Source of the DNA: Cyprinodon diabolis
Lineage: Eukaryota; Chordata; Actinopteri; Cyprinodontiformes; Cyprinodontidae
Reading direction: 5' to 3'
DNA: 64,000 bases
Assembly (NCBI GenBank): GCA_030533445.1
Contig: CM060065.1
Location: forward strand, 7,622,474 to 7,686,473
The notes beneath the pieces were generated by a model. The model was not told the DNA's origin, did not search any database, and saw nothing but the letters and a program-made list of their open reading frames with translations. A program made the position numbers and the translations under genes. Within the stretch, counting starts at the first letter, position 1, and each line of letters begins with the position of its first letter. Of the stretch, positions 43,822 through 56,900 are shown piece after piece.

Positions 43822-44100
43822 GCGCTGCAAAAACGATCTAAAAATGAGCAAAAATGTCTTAAATTAAATTAATTTACCATTAATTTGAGTAGGTAAATAA
43901 GATGATTTGCCAATTGAAATTGTATTTTTAGTCTTAAAATAAGATATTTAGATAATACGCACTTGAAATAAGACAATGCAATTGTTTTTTTCTTATTTAA
44001 ATCTAAATTGTCTTGTTCCATTGGCCAAGTGTCTCAATTACCTCCTAAATTCAAGAAGAAATTACTTATTTAGATTTAAATTTTTTTGCAGTGTGAGCAC
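43822..44100 (+). mobile_element. MITE family D (GCTGCAAAAAC / TTTTTGCAGTG ends), first of an inverted pair
   Basis: About 280 bp with AAATAAGATGATTTGCC, GCACTTGAAATAAGACAATG and TCTTGTTCCATTGGC blocks, ending TTTTTTGCAGTG. Same family as 47931 and 51707. The ends fit hAT MITEs, but no target duplication was read. Confidence 0.7.
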
Positions 44101-44154
44101 AGTGGATGCGAGAGAACCAGAAATGGGACGAGGCGGCCAGCGGGGCTTTTTTTT

Positions 44155-44412
44155 CTCAAAATAAGTGCATTTTTTCTTGAATTAGGGAGGAAAAAGAGAC
44201 ACTTTGCCAATGGAACAAGATAATTTACATTTATAATAACAAAAAAAAGATTTGCCTTGTCTTATTTCAAGTGCATATTATCTAATTATCTTATTTTAAG
44301 GGTAAAAATACTCATTCCATTGGTAGATCGTCTTATTTACCTACTCAAACTAAAGGCAAATACACTTAATTTAAGAAATGTTGACTTAATTCTGGATAGT
44401 TTTTCCCGTGGA
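44155..44412 (-). mobile_element. MITE family D, second of an inverted pair
   Basis: Contains the reverse complement of the same blocks (CATTGGTAGATCGTCTTATT, CTTATTTCAAGTGCATATTA, GCCAATGGAACAAGATAA) in reverse order. It is separated from the first copy by about 55 bp of GC-richer unique sequence (CGAGGCGGCCAGCGGGGC). Confidence 0.7.
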
Positions 44413-46756
44413 GAAGACGCTATGGTTGGCCCGGGCGAACTATAAAGGCTAACTGCAGTGGATCATAGCAGGACGGAGGAAGAGATTCCTGCAAAGGATT
44501 ACTCACAATCAATATTAGAGGCAACATAGTCTTGGTCATCCTTCTACAGGTTCTCTGCATCAAATTTAAAGTGTGTAAAAGAGTGTTTTTATCTCAAATA
44601 ACCAATGGTAAAAAATTAAGTCCACATCTCTGCAGTTTTAACAGAAAAACTGTTCTGATATTTCATTTATCCAAACACAAAGTTCACAAATTGAAACCCA
44701 GCCAAAATCAGTCAAGAAAAGCACAATGAGTTTGTTAATTATTGAAATATCTTATTACTAGCATAACTAGTAGCTCAACAAAGGTTGACCTCTAAACACT
44801 TTTACACTTTAACCAAACTGCCAACATTATTTTAATTAAATCATCTTATTGCAAAAATTCCCAATGTCTCTTCTTTTTATTTACATGATGATATAAACCG
44901 AATAAATTAACCAACAAAACCTTTTACTTTATCCTAATCTTAACATTCAATAGGTTTACTCCTGAAATAAAAAAGGCACTTTATGGAGATTGTAAATAAA
45001 TCATTATCTGACTGATTTCCATTGCTTCTATTCAAAAAAAAAAAAAAATCAGTTACAAGTAAAGAAACAACAAAAAACACCCTAGAATCTATAAGGTTAT
45101 TCCGGTTTTTAAAATATAAATGTTTCAGTTGCCCCTCATACTCTCACACTAACCTCTTCTTCATCATTTTGCTGCTTTGTTTTATAACTTCAGTCGGTTT
45201 GTTTCCATATTTACGGAGCTGCTGAAGTGGAAAAATGTGCTTGAAAAACCTTGTTGTTCTAAATAGATCCTACAAAAAAGGAGAGAAACAGGAGCGACGA
45301 GGAGAAAAAAATGGGCCGACTGTGCGTCAGTCTTTGCAAGCATTTCTGAATCCTGTTGGGGTTCTGCAGAGCAGGTACAGAAAAAACAAAAACAGAAAAA
45401 TAAGTCTTGAAAAACACAATGAGAAATAAAAAATGATATAATCTGGTAAATGAAATGTAATTTATAAATATTCTAAAAAAAATTAGGAATCATGTTATGA
45501 GTATAATTATACCTTATGTTCAACATAATATAGAACATTTTATCCTGTGAAAAGGTACTGAATGACTTACAAGCAGTCTTACCTTTTAACGCTTTTTTGC
45601 TTTATGGGTTTAAACTTCAAAATTCTTACTGAGGCAAATAGTGAATGCCTGTCTGCAGAAATATTTATGTTCAGCAGCAACGTGGAGAACAGAAACTAGT
45701 GTGTTATTATCAGAATGTATGGTTAAAATTTCAAAGAAATTCAAATACGGTTGTAGAAGCAAGGATTAATTTTTTGTCTTGTCTCTAAGGGTAGGGTGGA
45801 TGTGTTAGAGGTATGTATGGGCCTGTGTGGGTGGAGGTGGAAGTGGGTGGGTGTCTGGAGCTGAATGATTGTCTAATGAATGTGCTGGCTAAGGCAGGGT
45901 GCCAATATTTCTGTTGACCGCAAGTTTAAAGTTCATTAAGTTTCCAAGTCTACCTATTGTACAATGCTTCACAGAAAAAGGGTACAATAATCATCCCAAA
46001 CTGCAGTATAGTCACTTACAACGATTATATTTCTATGTTCTCAGTTTAAAACGTCCAGAAGTTTTCGTGCCTTCATGAAACCACCAAAACATGTTAGATA
46101 TGAAGAAGGTTGCTTTTACCAGAAATGATTGGGGTTTTTGTTGCTCCATGCTGCAGCTGGCAGACTTTCTCTGGAGGCAAATAAAACAACCCGTAAGTTT
46201 TAGAAAAGATTAAAATAGAATATTAGATGAATATTGTCATAATATTAAGTCTACAAGAATAAAATCCTAAACTTACAAGTTTAAAGTACTAATACTACTA
46301 GAGTAAAATCATGTCATTACGAGTTTAAAATAGTAACATGATGAGAATAATAATGCCATAATTACAGGATTAAAGAAACAGCCCGCTTTAATGTAAACTT
46401 TAGAAATAGAGCTCCAGCTTCCTGCTGAGTTAAATGCAGTTTGGGTGACCTTGGCTTATAACCCTTTCAAAGTTTTCATTTGATTAAAACAACTTTTTTG
46501 TCTCATAATACTATAACTTTATTTGTGTAATTAATAAAGTCTTATTATAGCCCTAAATAATGGCTCTAAAAGAGTGAATTCTTTTAACATTTAACAGGTG
46601 AAACTGTAAAGAGTTCCTAATATTTTCACCAACACTCACTGTTGTTGGAATGACTCAGACAGGTCTATTAGACTCTGACAATTCGACATTCTGATTGTTA
46701 CTGTCTAGATCAATTTATATCACTTTACTGACAATGGCTGAAGCAGCTTGGCTGCA
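44413..46756. other. Intergenic, no gene seen
   Basis: AT-rich. A few degenerate GAGAATAA / AGTTTAAA words at 46240-46370 resemble decayed minisatellite. No gene supported. Confidence 0.45.
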
Positions 46757-47300
46757 GATCAATTCAATTCAGTTTATTTCTATGGCGCTAATTTACAACA
46801 CGTCATCTCAAGGACTTAACAGTTCACCAAATCATCCAGTCAGATTGATTCAAAGTTTTCTATCTAAGGAAAACCAGTTGATTGCATCGACTCATTGAAT
46901 CGAAGGCAATCCCTCACACTAAGCATGCTTGTAGCGACAGTGGAGAGGAAAAACTCCTTTTTAACAGGAAGAAACCTCCAGCAGAACCAGGCTCAGTGTG
47001 AGCGGCCATCTGCTGAGGCCGACTGGGGTTCAAGGAGACAGAAGCAGAGATACAAAAAGCAACTATAAAAGGCGGCCCCGTCCAGGAAACACAGAGACAG
47101 GCAGACGAGCTCCGAGCCAGCCCCCATGTCAGAGGATGAATAGAGCACATCCAGCCAGTCACAGTCAGAGAAACAGGACTACACTGGAAAACAGGCCAAT
47201 CTCCGACATCTAGAAACAAAGGTGTTGATGGCAGCAGCACAGCTGATATTTCTCTCCAGGATGGAGTCACAGCCAAACAGGAACAGACCAGATGAAGCTA
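46757..47300 (-). repeat. LINE-like tail family C, minus orientation
   Basis: Begins at its 3' tail GATCAATTCAATTCAGTTTA, runs through GACAGTGGAGAGGAAAAAC and GGAAGAAACCTCCAGCAGAA to about 47300. The minus-strand 120-codon frame is a repeat frame, not a gene. It lies about 0.5 kb upstream of aldh1a3. Confidence 0.75.
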
Positions 47301-47698
47301 CTATAAGAAAAATCGGAGAGAGCAGAACGTTAGAGATTGAACTAATAAATACTGCAGAGTGAGAGAATAGAAATAGAATCAAGCAGAATAATGAAATAGG
47401 GGTCCTTATGTCCTACAGAAGTCGAATCCTATAGCAGCAGATCAGACAGTCTGAGCAAACATTTTACAGACTGATGGGGCGTTCTCCTATTACTATCTCA
47501 TACGAGCAAGAACCAGTCAGAGACTCATTCATTACTTCAGCTTTATTGACATGAAGACACTTTCAGTTCTCTCAATTTGAAAACAAAAAATAGATTTCCG
47601 AGAGAGTGAAATTACATGAGCAGAATGTAAGTTATGAATAATCGAAGAGCCCAGATCTTCAGCAGAGTTTACAGGACAGATTTCTTCATGAATTGGCA

Positions 47699-47804
47699 GG
47701 GGCGGAGCTGAGCTCCCAGGGGAGGGGAAGGGGGGACACTTTAAAGGCAGTGAGTTGGAGAATCTGCAGAGAGACTCATACCTGCTCCAGACTGGGACCT
47801 AAGC
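47699..47804 (+). promoter_or_regulatory. aldh1a3: aldh1a3 core promoter and 5' UTR (inferred)
   Basis: GC box GGGGCGGAG at 47699, a G-rich tract (GGGGAGGGGAAGGGGGG, 47719-47735) and a TATA-like CTTTAAAGG at 47739-47747. The ATG is about 60 bp downstream of the TATA-like box, so transcription would start near 47770 with a short leader. Inferred from sequence only. Confidence 0.45.
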
Positions 47805-47903
47805 ATGGCACAGGAGGGGGGGACAGGCAACGGAGTGGCAGACAAGATCCCAGCTTCAGATCTACCTCAGCCTGTCAAAGTCCAGCAGGTCAGACACACC
47901 AAG
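47805..47903 (+). CDS. aldh1a3: aldh1a3 coding exon 1
   Basis: 33 codons. ATG in AAGCATGG (good Kozak); donor ACCAAG|GTAATG. N-terminal tail ending VQQVRHTK, aligned with the variable ALDH1A N-terminus. The longer frame starting at 47693 is out of phase with the protein and rejected. Confidence 0.88.
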
Positions 47904-50900
47904 GTAATGCTGCTCCACACACACTGACTGCACTGCAAAACTATCTAGAAATAAGTCAACATTTCTTAAATTAAGTATATTTACCCTTAATTTGAGTAGG
48001 TAAATAAGATGATTGCTAATGTAATATTTTTACTCCTAAATTAAGATAATTAGATAATAAGCACTTGAAATAAGACAATGCAATCATGTTTTTCTTATTT
48101 TAAATGTAAATTATCTTGTTCCATTGGCAAAGTGTCTCACTTACCTCCTCAATTCAAGAACGTAACCACTTATTTTAAGAAAAAATGGCTTATTTAGACT
48201 TTGAATTTTCCCAGTTTGGGATTCAGTGTCTTCAGGCCACTTTTTATAAAACTTAAGCTAAAAAGGAACATGTGGCTTCACTCTGCACAGATTTTCATCA
48301 ACAACGAGTGGCACACGTCGATCAGTGGGAGGACGTTCCCCACTCTGAACCCAGCAACTGGGGACACCATTTGTCAGGTCCAAGAAGGAGACAAAGTAAG
48401 AACTCTGGAGATTCACCAAAGTAATAGATTTAATCAGCTTAGAAATTGTTGCTGCCAGGATATATATATAAAACATAAATCAGATTTAAAGGAGCCTCAA
48501 ACAAATCTGTCCAGTTTTCATTAAAGGATTTTGATGGAACCTCCTTCCATCACCCTAATCTGCAGATCACATTCTCTATCAGTTTCAAATGGGGAAGATG
48601 GGTGGTCTGTGTTAAATGGTGTCTTGGTTCAAACATGACCTAAAACCGAAATCTCTAAGAATTTTCACGTTTTTTTATCCTTTGTCTTTGAATGCCGCTG
48701 TCACCGACGTTCCCTCCAAACTGCACACCTGTGCAATCTCAGCAAAAAAGAAAGTCTATGCAATAAAATCCAACATAAACTGTAAATCCATTAGACCAAT
48801 TACATTTTTAAACTTAATATCAACAAGGAAAATACATTAATTTTGTTACATAAAATAGATTTATTTTCAGGAACCCAAAATTAAACATAGTTTTAAAAAA
48901 ATCAGCAGGAAATACATTTATCTTTTTTTTTATTTTTTATTTCTTATTTCATGTGGGCTATTATAGCATTGCGTCTTTATAATCTCAAAGTGCCAGAGGC
49001 TGCTGGACGGGTCTAAGAAAGTTTTATTGTATCAATCAGCTGTTTACTACGGAAGCCAAGAGCGGTCATACTCAATATTTTTTCCCCTTTGCCTTCTCGA
49101 GATAATGACATAACTATGTTGTTATCACGGTTAAACAATAAATTGATTTCTCGAGATAACGAGATAATCAACCTGTATGAGTAATGAATGAGGCTGGCAT
49201 TTTCAGTTTCCTTTTTCTTTTCACTCGTGAGGTGGTGGTGGATGATTGGATTGCATGGAATACAGTAGAAACTAATCTTTCAATGAAAATCTGTAATCTG
49301 GACTCATTTTGGGGGTTAATGCATCTTATACCTGTTACAGGTGTAACACAGGGGCTGTTCAGAAAACACCCGGCGCGAAGGCGTCAGAGGCATTGGTCTA
49401 ATTGCTTATGAATCAGAAGTGGAAGCAAATCATCAAACCAACATCATCTCATTAACTAAAAGTTAAACACAGGATTATTTATAGAATTACACTTAGGCTG
49501 CCGTGATTTATTCTTCTAAATTCTCTCCCGCTGTTGATGTGTTGAAGGATGTAATCAGTTTTATCACACATCCATCGTCTCATTATCGTGAGAAAACGGC
49601 TTTCGTTATCTTTAGATAATCAGAAAATTAACTAGTTTTCTCAAGAAAACCACTGTGAAAAAGTATCGGAGGGACATGACCGCTCTCAGCTTCCGTAGTT
49701 TATTTTCAAAACCCGGTTTAAAGTCTGAACTATGAAGCACTTGAATGTTCTTTTGCTTTCTTAATTGGGGTGGTCATTAAACTTTCTGCAAAATGAGAAA
49801 AAAACAGCAAACATTTTATGTAAGTTAAATTAGATCTTTTATTTGAATCATTTTGATACATTAGGCATTTCTGTATAATCTTTTCTGTATAAACTTTTCT
49901 GTTAGCTACATGTGTCTTATTGTGTAAGTCCTGGTTTTCAAGAACAAAAATATCTCACTGAAGATGCAGAAGTCTCAAGAACCAATGTGTCAAATATGAT
50001 ACACATGGCTTTAAAGGGTTAAAATGTCATAATAGGTGTAATACTTGTATAAACTGAATCTATATATGGTTAATAAAACTTTGTTGTCCTTAAAATAAAG
50101 GCCAAGCAAATGTCCCTTTTCAGCGCAACAAAGAGCTGCCAGTGCACAAATAAATAATCCAACAGGAAGCAGAATATGAAGGATGTGGAAGCAAAAGCTG
50201 AATCACAGCTGGTGGACATTTGTGCTTCTTTTCAAGCATCCAACGCTGATTGTAAAATATTTATTTAAAGTAATTATATCTAAATAGCATCCAGAAAGAT
50301 CTTAAAGTGGCATATTTGCAGAGGTGTCAAGTAATGAAGTACAAATACTTTGTTACTCTACTTAAGTACACATTTTAGGTATCTATACTTTACTCCATTA
50401 CATTTTTTTTTCCTACTTCTGACTTCTACTTATTACATTTCTATTCCTTACATTTTTAAAACTAACATTACCAGTTACTCTTGGCTTCGGTTTAATGTTT
50501 ATAAATATTTATTTCACATCATGTGCTCCATCCAATGCAGATCATTGGCGCCATCCACATCTAGGGAAAACTAGTGTAATTGGATGAGTCACATAAGGCA
50601 AACACTCATTGGTTAGCTGAAGAAATAATCAGAAGCAACAGGTGTTCTTCAACACACTGCAAACGTGAATTATCTATGCCATGCTACAATGTCAGATTCA
50701 GAAAAAGATGATGAAATGTCTGAAAGGTTGGACACAGGCAAGTGCGTATTGGGAGATGGAGACGGAGACCAATATGACCTCCCTCAGCCGTGGCCCTATC
50801 TCAAACAATTTTTCGAAATTTTCAAAAAATTGAGCCTTCAATTCATAAAGTGGCATCTGGCTGTTTTTTTAAAGGTTGCTTTATACTTTTATACTTTAAG

Positions 50901-53900
50901 TAATTTTTGGAGAACGCACTTTTTCACTTTTACTTGAGTAAAGAGGTGAAGTTGATACTTCAACTTTTACCAGAGTGTTTTTAAACTGCAGCATCTATAC
51001 TTCTACTTAAGTAACAAATGTGTGTACTTTTGACACCACTGCATATTTGAAGAACCATTTGAGAATTGAGAAGGACAGATGTAAAAATAGATCAAATGTT
51101 AAGTCAGATTTGTTCATATTCTAATGACATATATTTATATTTCTTATTTATGGATATTAATCATGAAATTCTACAACTATTATATAATTTTCATTAGTAG
51201 GAAAACTAAATAACTGTAACTATATCATGTACAGACAAATAGTTACAGGAGTTTATATTGCATCACACGCTTCAGCGCAAATTTCATTGTGCAAAATGTT
51301 AATGTTTTAATGTGAACAAAAAGTAATGTCTGAAAGGTGTAACGTCACAATTCCTCAAGAGCAGGACCCTCACCCCAAAGCAATCCTTTCACATAGGACA
51401 CATACACATCTCATTAACAAAGTGTTTTTTTTGTTTGTTTGTTTTTTTTTAAGTGGGCTAAATCATTTATATTAAAAGTAAACTGATGGCAATTTCTTCT
51501 GCAATCTCTTATTCTTTTAATAAACAATGTAACTTTCTATGATCCTGGGTTTATAACAGATATAATATTGGTGTCTGGCCTCAGTGTGCACGTCTGATGT
51601 TGCTCACAGTGGGCGTCACTGTTCTGAGCCGGCTTGTGTGTATGCTCACTATTACACTTTTAACCAAAATACATTTTCCTGCATTTTAAATGAAACAAAG
51701 TTTGCACACTGCAAAAATGAGAGAAATTAGCTAAAATATCTTAAATTAAATGTGTTTACCATTAATTTTAGAAGGCAAATAAGATAAAATAAGGTAATTA
51801 GATTATATGCACTTGAAATAAGACAATGAAAATGTGTTTTCCTCTTTCAAATGTAAAATGTCTTGTTCCATTGGCAAAGTGTCTCACTTGCCTCCTAAAT
51901 AAAATAAAAAAATTTACTTATTGCAAGAAAAAAATTACGTATTTATATTTAAAGTTTTTGCAGTGCATTGTTCACAGATCTAAACTGTCTTAAATTATTA
52001 ACTTGAGTTTAAACAATATTCCTAGTGAGAGGTTGTAGGGATTCAGGTTTTCGGGAACAATCATAGACGAGAAACTGAAATGGAATCTATATCATGTAAA
52101 AAGAAGATTTGTAAAAAATATTGCTGTTTTTCTTTAGCAAAGCCAAATATATTTTAAATAGATTAAGCAATGTGGAAAAAAATAACCATTTTTCTTTGGT
52201 TTTGCCATATTTAATGTTCTGTTTGGAGCTGTGGGGTAACATGCTGCTAATTTAATGCCTTTATTTAGCAACTTTTAACTTGATTTTTTTCCCCCTTGGA
52301 ATATAAATGTAAATACAGATTTTTTTTTTTCAGTTTTGAAACAAACAAAAAAACAAGAAAAATGTGAACAAAAAAGGCTATAAGAATAATTCACAGTGCT
52401 GGTTCCAACAGAGCATTACTGCTTTGGAAGTCAGGATAACTAAAACTAAAGCATTGGATTGTTTTACAACATTAGTTCTTCACAGAGATTAACATGACCT
52501 GTTACCGCCGGAGGGAAGTTTTATTAAACTTGCTTTGAAGAGTCAGATTTTGATGCCAAGTTCTGTCATGTCAAGTCACAATATCTGGGTTTCACCGCAA
52601 GGACGCTTTGTTAACTAATGTGTTGTCGCACACATCATCAGACCATGCGGTCGATCACAGAGATCACTGAGAGATCAGGGCAAAACATGACAGCACCATA
52701 TTTCATTAATAAATAAAGGAAATACTACAACCATAAAAAAACTGGGAAATTACTATTTCATCACTGATTATTTCCAGAAATATATCCGAATTAAATGTGA
52801 TATTTAAATAGTGTTGATTATAAGAAACACTAAATAAGTGTTAGTGTTAGCTTTTGGTAATGCTTTCTTTTACAGTACATCAATAATCATGCAATAACAT
52901 GGTAATAACATAGCAAATTACCCTATATTACTAGGTAACAAGAAAAAAAAACTTTATGGAGAATTGGTAAGTGCTGTGCTTCAAATTTTAGGCAGACAAG
53001 GAAAAGTCGGACTTCTTAGATTTCAAACCCTTATAACCAATTAACTCATTCATTTCGCAGACCTCAATAAATTAATGTTATTATCTAGTAAAATGCAGTT
53101 TATTAGTTGGCATATAACAGAAAATCAAACCTAGAAGACAGCAAGACAATCTCAATTCTCAACTAAACTCTTATTTATACGTAACTTGACTTCAGTTTTA
53201 TAATGTTTGAGTTACTTGATCATTAGTTACAATTTACTTTGTAAGCTGTTAGTTTAGGTAGGTGGTGGACAATAATAGAAACTGTTATGTGGTAACCCAA
53301 TGTTAATTACCCACCAAAAGTCTCCATCGTTAAAATAGTAACATACAATTGTAATAATTACATGCAGGTAATTACCAAATAAAGTTTGTCTTGTTATCAA
53401 GTAATATAGTATAACTTGTTATGTTATTGCCCTGTTATTACATGGTTATTGATGCAATGTAAAAGAAAGCCTTACCTAGTTTTTTTATGAAAATTTAGAT
53501 TATTTTAGTACAAAGAAATACTGTCCAAGTTTACTTCTACTTCAGCCTGGAGATCTAAGTTTTAATCTCAGGTGACCAGATTTGGGTTTCTGAAAAGGAG
53601 GACACTTTTTTTTGTGGTGGGGTGGATGGGGGTCTAGGCTCTGGGACCTCGAACCGAGCCGTCATCTATGGGGCTGGTCCAGGAACCCTGGCGGACGGGG
53701 GCAGGGAGCCAGCTGGGGACAGAGCGAATTAACCCGACCCAGTGGCGGTATGCTCCCCCCCGCCTGCCTTACTGGGCACGGGCCACCGGTGTCCAGGCTA
53801 CCATCACCACAGGGGTGTTACTTTGTGATGAAAGTTGGTGGGGACACTTGGGTGGTGGCTCAAACATATATTTAGTGAATGCTTTCCTATTTTTGAGAAC

Positions 53901-56900
53901 ACAAGAACACAACACACTGATATTTATATTTATAGATTTAAGAGAGATGCCTTTTAGTGCATTACTAATATAGGGACGAAAAACATCAATGCATGAAAAA
54001 AATAATTAATAAGAGCCGATTCCAATACCAAAATTGATATATCATGCATCCCTAAAACTACAATTTCAATTCCATCCAGAAAAAAATGGATATGCTGCAT
54101 TTTAAATATAGCATTGCATATTTTCTTCTTGTAAATTTTGTGGTAAATTTGGAGATATATTTTATGGTTTCATATCCCAGTAAATCTGTTTCATCTTTGA
54201 TCTGTAGCTCACCCTGCTTCTCTCCCTTTCAAAAGATTTATGAACCTCTTTACTAATATGATGATGCCACAACATTTCAAGATATGTAAAAGCTCTGCAG
54301 TCTGATTCTGTCTGTACAATTTAAAGAAAATTTAATTTTAACCTGTAACTGGGAGACATGGTCCTATGAGAAGTCAATATTTTTTTAACTAGCAAAGAAG
54401 AACAAACTATTTTCTCAAGCTTCTTGCATTATAATGCTAACTTATTTAAACTTATCTGTTGCCATTTTTAGCGGAAAAAGCTCTGTATGTTTAAAAAACA
54501 GATTTTTCGGTGGTCTGATCTCTTATTATTTTAACCAACCTGTCTGCTTTTACTTAAACACAGAAGTAGCTGCTGGTTAATATTCACTGAGTGCTGCTGT
54601 GTGTCTCTCCTCCAACCATGTAGCTACTCTCTAAGTGAAATGCGACCGCAGATCAGATGTCTTAAAGCTACAGATCCGATGACGTTACACCGAGAGGCGG
54701 GACACGGGAGCAGAGGGAGAGAGAAAAAAAGACACAGACTCAAAACGCTCTGAACAAAGATAGCTGAACCCAACCTCTGTCCCCCCCGCTGGCTCTTTGC
54801 CCCCGTCCACCCTTGTTCTCGACCCCACAGCTGACGGCTCGGTTCTGCTGCACTGTAGTCGACCAAAATCCGGGACCGAGACATTTTTTAGGTATGAAAA
54901 GTAGGATCTGTCCGGGAAAAAGAGGACGTTTAATCCCAAACAGCTTTTAATTAAGAATTAGTTGGATTTTAATCAGCGAGAATCCTGGACTAAAGCATCA
55001 TTTAACTCTTAAGTAACACCAGCAGTGAGATACTCACCTTGTAAGAGCTGAAAACGAAGAACGAAAAGATCATCCAAAATGGCAGCTCATATTGGTCCTT
55101 ATTTCAACCAGGCAACAAACAGATTGGTAAACCTGAAATCTGGATTTTCACCTTCAAATAACCGAATTTATATATTCATAATAATTGAATTTCAGCTGCA
55201 AACACAAACAAACAAAAACATTTCCAAAAGACGTTATTACGTTGCAGACATGGACATGCATGATGCTAGTCCAATTGGGACCACAGCCTCCTGGAGTAAT
55301 GGTTTCTGCTCTGATTCTGGCCTGATCACTCAGTTCATACACCTGCTCTACTCCACCCTTCCGCAATCAGCTCGGACCGGAGTCACCTGTTTCCAGCAGT
55401 TTATAAACCCCATCAGATCAGTCCTCTGTGCCAGATTATCTCGAGCCAACCCGCTACTAATAGTCCAGCATCTTAAAGATTACCTGATTGTCTACCTGTT
55501 TCTGACCCGATCTGCCTCCTGATACCAAGCCTGCCTTACCCCTGTCTGATTCTGCCTGCCTGATTCCCCTCTCTGCCTTGCCTCTGGATCCCCGGATCTC
55601 TGAATCGTTCTGATCGGTCTGCCTGCTCTCCTCTCTCTGGATCACAGACTCGGAAAGGCTCCGCTCAACTGCCTGCCTCTCCGTCCTGGATCAAAAACTG
55701 GTAAACCTCCCTGTATCTGCCCGCCTGTCTACCTGCAGCCTGTTTGTCCACACAGATTCAGCCCCACTATCAGATTAACCCTTTCAATAAATCAATCAAA
55801 CTCACTAACCTGTCTTGATTTATTTGGATCCAGTCTCTGTCTCATTAAACCTGGGGGAAAAAATAAACAAAAGTTGCACCAAAGTAGACAACAGCTAAAG
55901 CTGTCCTTTATAAAACTCAAAACATGAAGTTGTGAACATTAGTATGTGTAACACAAAGTACATTTAAAGAAATTATGCATGTGGTTTAGCTTTTAGCTGC
56001 TTGTCCACCAACAAAATTAAGGAATACCAATTTTAAATCACCCATAGGCTCCAGATCACAGAAGTATTAAGGAACAAATTTAACCCCACACTTCCCAAAC
56101 ATTGTAATAAATGCAAGATCTCAGAGGGATCATACTACCATTGCATCTTTGACTGCCACTTCATTAAAAATCTATGGAGAAAGGTCTATAAAGACATTTC
56201 TGACATATTTGGTAAGGATCTGGACCTAATCCCGCTGTCTTGTATCCTTGGTTTACATCCTGCACTGAACTTAAATTCTTATATGCGGAGACTGCTAGAT
56301 GTTCTTCTGTTTGGTGCCAGGTGGTGTGTTCTACTTCAGTGGATCTCTGACTAACAGTGGCGTAATGACACAACATTAGGCCCGTAAGCAACATTATCTG
56401 GGTGTTCTCTTGGTCACAATCTTTACTCATTGGATTAGTAGTACCAGCAACGTCCACCTCTGCCTCTTCGCTTCTTTGAAAGAACGTGTTTATTTTGGGA
56501 AGTTTTTTCCGTTCTTCCAGCAGCTCTTCTTTCCCTTTTCTTTTCTGGAATCTGCTTAAGTATCTCTTTTCGTTATCCATTGTCACTAACACATTGTACG
56601 TAATGGTTATGGTTTAATCTACACTCTGGTTTTAGTCTAACGTGATGTGACGTCTTACACGCTGCACGCACCTTAAATACGTAATATGTTCAGTCAGTTC
56701 ATCATAACCGAATACCCATAATTCCAAGTCGTATTGTAAAAAAATAAAATACTCAAATACATTGTTCTTTTAAGATCTTTATTGCGGTTTGAAACATATT
56801 ATATGAGTGTATTTTTTACCAACCGCCCAAAGAACTATACACAGTTGTTAACATAGTAATTAAAAGTACCACAGTCTGCTTTGCTATTGGTGTTGTGTTT

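Noticed and set aside
46914..47276. 120-codon minus-strand ORF
   Set aside because: The same frame recurs in other copies of repeat family C (21599, 60451) with different breaks; it is a repeat frame, not a gene.
47693..47974. 93-codon plus ORF overlapping aldh1a3 exon 1
   Set aside because: Different frame from the conserved protein; the ATG at 47805 gives the frame that splices into IFINNEWH.
53612..53973. Gly/Trp-rich ORFs at 53.6 kb
   Set aside because: No domain or splice support; likely part of a decayed GC-richer repeat.
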